Below are positions 5,916 through 7,458 of a stretch of 7,458 nt of DNA, piece by piece (the first letter of the stretch is position 1; every line of letters starts with the position of its first letter). Location: assembly GCA_947631075.1 (NCBI GenBank), contig CANRJU010000120.1, forward strand, positions 1-7,458, read 5' to 3'. The stretch comes from an uncultured Lachnospiraceae bacterium (GTDB taxonomy: Bacteria; Bacillota; Clostridia; Lachnospirales; Lachnospiraceae). The translations under genes were made by a program, and so were the position numbers. The notes beneath the pieces are model-generated. The model saw nothing but the letters and a program-made list of their open reading frames with translations, was not told the origin of the DNA and made no database searches.

Positions 5916-6359
5916 ATGAATAAGGTAATTTTTATGGGTAATCTTACCCGCGATCCCGAAGTGCGTTACAGCCAGGGAGAGAACTCATTGGCGATTGCCA
6001 GATTTGGTATTGCTGTAAACCGTCGTTTTCCCCGTCAGGGAGAGCCGGATGTTGATTTTTTCAACTGTACGGCTTTTGGGCGCCAGGCAGAGTTTGTCGA
6101 GAAATACTTCAAACAGGGTTCCCGCATGCTGCTGACCGGCCGCATTCAGAACGACAATTACACCAATAGGAATGGTGAGCGTGTTTACGGCGTTCAGGTC
6201 ATCGTTGAGGAAGTGGAGTTTGCTGAGAGAAAGAGCACAGCCGACGCCAATGCCTCTGCCGCGCAGAACTACGGCGGCGCGCCGCAGCCTACCGCAGCGG
6301 CCAATGATGATTTCATGAACATCCCGGACGGCCTTGAAGACGGCCTTCCATTTAACTGA
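5916..6359 (+). CDS. ssb: Single-stranded DNA-binding protein SSB
   Basis: The protein has 147 residues. The OB-fold (1-105) opens MNKVIFMGNLTRDPEVRY and includes FFNCTAFGRQAEF (48-60) and the GRIQNDNYTNRNGERVYG region. A disordered Ala/Asn/Pro linker (106-130) leads to an acidic tail ending EDGLPFN. That tail recruits repair and replication partners. Most SSBs end with Phe; here an Asn follows it. The tail codes a small direct repeat, GACGGCCTT twice, giving DGL-E-DGL. The ATG is preceded by AAGGAGGA (5901-5908). It lies between rpsF and rpsR, a widely conserved order that ties SSB supply to ribosomal protein synthesis. It is probably the housekeeping copy. Confidence 0.98.
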   Translation: MNKVIFMGNLTRDPEVRYSQGENSLAIARFGIAVNRRFPRQGEPDVDFFNCTAFGRQAEFVEKYFKQGSRMLLTGRIQNDNYTNRNGERVYGVQVIVEEVEFAERKSTADANASAAQNYGGAPQPTAAANDDFMNIPDGLEDGLPFN

Positions 6360-6398
6360 TCCTGGTACGGAGCTGGAATTTTATAAGGAGGTTTAAAG

Positions 6399-6662
6399 AT
6401 GGCTTATAGTAAAGAAGGAGGCAGCGCTCCCGCAAGAAGGAGAGGGCCTCGCAGGAGAAAGAAAGTATGCGCGTTCTGCGCGGATAAAGAGCATGATTTT
6501 ATCGATTACAAAGATGTGGCAAAGTTAAAGAGGTATATGTCTGAGAGAGGCAAGATTCTTCCGAGAAGAATTACCGGTACATGCGCGAAGCATCAGAGAG
6601 CCCTTACAGTGGCAATCAAGCGCGCGCGCCATGTGGCACTGATGCCATATACTTTGGAGTAA
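6399..6662 (+). CDS. rpsR: 30S ribosomal protein bS18, zinc-binding form
   Basis: The protein has 87 residues. A basic, Arg-rich N-terminus (13-22) is followed by KVCAFC, then IDYKD, LKRYMSERGKILPRRITGTCAKHQR and the final VAIKRARHVALMPY, all typical of bS18. Residues C24, C27, C62 and H65 form a complete CxxC...CxxH set, so this looks like the C+ form able to hold zinc, not the cysteine-free form used when zinc is scarce. The ribosome binding site is ATAAGGAGGT at 6383-6392. It is the last gene of the operon, with a terminator 25 bases past the stop. Confidence 0.98.
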   Translation: MAYSKEGGSAPARRRGPRRRKKVCAFCADKEHDFIDYKDVAKLKRYMSERGKILPRRITGTCAKHQRALTVAIKRARHVALMPYTLE

Positions 6663-6686
6663 TCATTTACTGCATAGGAACTCAGG

Positions 6687-6719
6687 CGGAGCTGCTTTTG
6701 AGAGCGGCTCCGTTTTTTT
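6687..6719 (+). terminator. Intrinsic terminator after rpsR
   Basis: CGGAGC (6687-6692) pairs with GCTCCG (6707-6712). The stem is extended by a U-G pair and GCT/AGC, leaving loop TTTGAG. Seven T follow directly (6713-6719). Confidence 0.93.
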
Positions 6720-6746
6720 ATCCCCGTTTTTTGGTGCACAAAGGCA

Positions 6747-6775
6747 TTGAAGTCCCGGAAAAAGTGTGTTAGAAT
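6747..6775 (+). promoter_or_regulatory. Promoter of the riboswitch-cbiK transcript
   Basis: TTGAAG (6747-6752), a 17-base spacer and TAGAAT (6770-6775) with a TGT extension give a good extended -10 promoter. The start would be near 6782, about a dozen bases before the riboswitch. It lies just after the rpsR terminator, so the two units are insulated. Confidence 0.8.
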
Positions 6776-6793
6776 GGTACAAGCTGAATAGGA

Positions 6794-6970
6794 AGCGACA
6801 AGGTGTCGGAACAATTCACAATTCGAATTGGTTCCGGTGAAAAGGGAAGCAGGTGCAAGTCCTGCGCGAACTCGTCACCGTAATCAGGGAGCAGAGGCCA
6901 ATATGTCACTGGGAAACCGGGAAGGCGGCCAATGTCATGATCTGTGAGCCGGGAGACCTGCCCTGCCGCT
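6794..6970 (+). ncRNA. Cobalamin riboswitch (class I, adenosylcobalamin-type)
   Basis: Hallmarks in order: AAAAGGGAA (6840-6847), GCAGGTGCAAGTCCTGC (6849-6865), CACCGTAAT where CACTGTAA is usual, GTCACTGG (6905-6912), CCGGGAAGG (6917-6925), and the B12-box region GAGCCGGGAGACCTGCC ending at 6962. AGCG (6794-6797) can pair with CGCT (6967-6970) to close the element. The P5/L5 part reads CGAACTCG instead of the common C-rich form, a local variation. Family knowledge says binding of a cobalamin cofactor stabilises the fold and switches off the gene downstream. Between it and the gene lie further hairpins and an intrinsic terminator, so control is probably at transcription. Confidence 0.95.
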
Positions 6971-7047
6971 GTACAGAAACCGTCGGGTTTCAGGCCACGA
7001 GTAACTGGCTGTACGTTTTAGGTTTAAGGAATATCCTTAGGCTTATT
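6971..7047 (+). promoter_or_regulatory. Structured expression platform after the riboswitch
   Basis: GTACAG (6971-6976) can pair with CTGTAC (7009-7014). This encloses GAAACC-GTCG-GGTTTC (6976-6991, sharing one base) and GCCA/TGGC (6994-6997/7006-7009), a three-way-junction-like shape. A further hairpin TAAGGA-ATA-TCCTTA (7025-7039) follows and leads into GGCTTATTTTT, a weak possible terminator. The pairings are seen directly; their role in switching is inferred. Confidence 0.45.
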
Positions 7048-7057
7048 TTTCGTGCGG

Positions 7058-7110
7058 CCCTTGCCCGGAGAGAATGGATGCGTGTTCCATATCCGGGGGA
7101 GGGATTTTTT
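7058..7110 (+). terminator. Riboswitch-controlled intrinsic terminator
   Basis: CCCTT (7058-7062) pairs with GAGGG (7099-7103, one U-G), and CCCGGA (7064-7069) pairs with TCCGGG (7092-7097) after a G-G mismatch. ATGGA/TCCAT (7074-7078/7086-7090) forms the top. A single A and then six T (7105-7110) follow. It sits 85 bases before the chelatase start, where a ligand-controlled terminator is expected. Confidence 0.8.
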
Positions 7111-7194
7111 CTGTTGCGGTTTTCGGGCCCAGGGACACGGCGGCGGGCTATTCGACAAATAACAGCAGAAAATCTGCGGAAATGAGGGTTAAGG

Positions 7195-7458
7195 ATGGAG
7201 AGGAAAAAGAAGAATAAGAACAGGAAGAAATTTTCGGCGATTTTGTTTGCCGTTCTGCTCGCGGTGTGCTGTCTGGGCGGATGCGGCAAGGAGGGTGCGG
7301 GAGATACTGCCACGTCAGGAAATGTGTCTGGGGCTGCGTCGGGAGATGTGTCAAAGGATGCGGAAGGGAGCCAGCCGGTGATTCTGGTCGTGAGCTTTGG
7401 CACCAGCTATAACGACAGCCGGGATATTACCATCGGCGCCATTGAGGAGGCCATAGGG
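7195..7458 (+). CDS. Cobaltochelatase CbiK-like lipoprotein (N-terminal part, runs off the window)
   Basis: Only the first 88 codons are present, and the frame is open at the window edge. Residues 1-12 are very basic and 13-29 hydrophobic. The lipobox LGGC ends at Cys30, so a signal peptidase II site and a lipid-anchored, extracytoplasmic location are predicted. Residues 31-60 are a Gly/Ala/Ser/Asp-rich linker. From residue 61, PVILVVSFGTSYNDSRDITIGAIEEAI matches the opening of the CbiK family, which inserts cobalt into sirohydrochlorin in the anaerobic B12 pathway. The start ATG follows GAGGG (7184-7188) with 6 bases between. The riboswitch upstream independently supports a cobalamin link. 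Catalytic histidines lie beyond the window, so activity cannot be judged. It could instead bind or strip metal from tetrapyrroles. A periplasmic CbiK is known in Desulfovibrio, so export has precedent. Confidence 0.85.
   Translation, partial: MERKKKNKNRKKFSAILFAVLLAVCCLGGCGKEGAGDTATSGNVSGAASGDVSKDAEGSQPVILVVSFGTSYNDSRDITIGAIEEAIG

Noticed and set aside
6853..7185. Plus-strand 110-codon frame across the riboswitch and terminator
   Set aside because: The bases are explained by conserved riboswitch elements and hairpins, and no proper ribosome site precedes the start.
6990..7403. Minus-strand 137-codon frame opposite the chelatase start
   Set aside because: It is rich in Pro, Arg and Ser from reverse reading of the lipoprotein linker. 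It has no promoter or ribosome site.
1..7458. Mobile elements, CRISPR array or phage attachment site near the tRNA genes
   Set aside because: No transposase, integrase, spaced direct repeats or duplicated tRNA 3' end is visible within the window.

Overview
The window looks like core chromosome of a low-to-mid GC Gram-positive anaerobe, most likely a clostridial Firmicute of the Lachnospiraceae type. The reasons are strong AGGAGG ribosome binding sites, many TGnTATAAT extended -10 promoters, tRNA genes without an encoded CCA, a DUF951 gene beside rpsF-ssb-rpsR, a gdpP-rplI-dnaB operon, and a class I cobalamin riboswitch in front of a cobaltochelatase-like lipoprotein. The assignment is inferred from gene content and family resemblance, not from a search.

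Layout. Positions 1-290 hold three tRNA genes (Asn-GUU, Glu-UUC, Cys-GCA), and tRNA-Cys has its own promoter. They end at a hairpin that also terminates the converging gene on the minus strand, a MerR-type DNA-binding protein with a long helical C-terminal half (309-953). Further right on the minus strand is a three-gene operon read in the order gdpP (c-di-AMP phosphodiesterase), rplI (ribosomal protein bL9), dnaB (replicative helicase). It has a strong promoter at about 5170-5198 and an intrinsic terminator at 1107-1140. Divergent from it on the plus strand are a small DUF951 protein and then, from a second strong promoter with A-tracts upstream, rpsF-ssb-rpsR (bS6, single-stranded DNA-binding protein, bS18), closed by a terminator at 6687-6719.

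The last 740 bases form a separate unit: promoter, cobalamin riboswitch, an additional structured RNA stretch, an intrinsic terminator, and the first 88 codons of a predicted surface lipoprotein whose mature part begins like CbiK, the anaerobic sirohydrochlorin cobaltochelatase. The architecture suggests transcription shut-off when cobalamin is plentiful.

The two central transcripts combine replication (DnaB, SSB), translation (bL9, bS6, bS18) and cyclic-di-AMP turnover (GdpP), a grouping often seen near the replication origin in Firmicutes. No transposon, CRISPR array or clear sign of horizontal transfer is visible. I found no convincing undescribed multi-gene system. The most interesting parts are the riboswitch-terminator switch with its lipoprotein chelatase, the structured leader and start codon of gdpP, and the uncharacterised MerR/coiled-coil protein.
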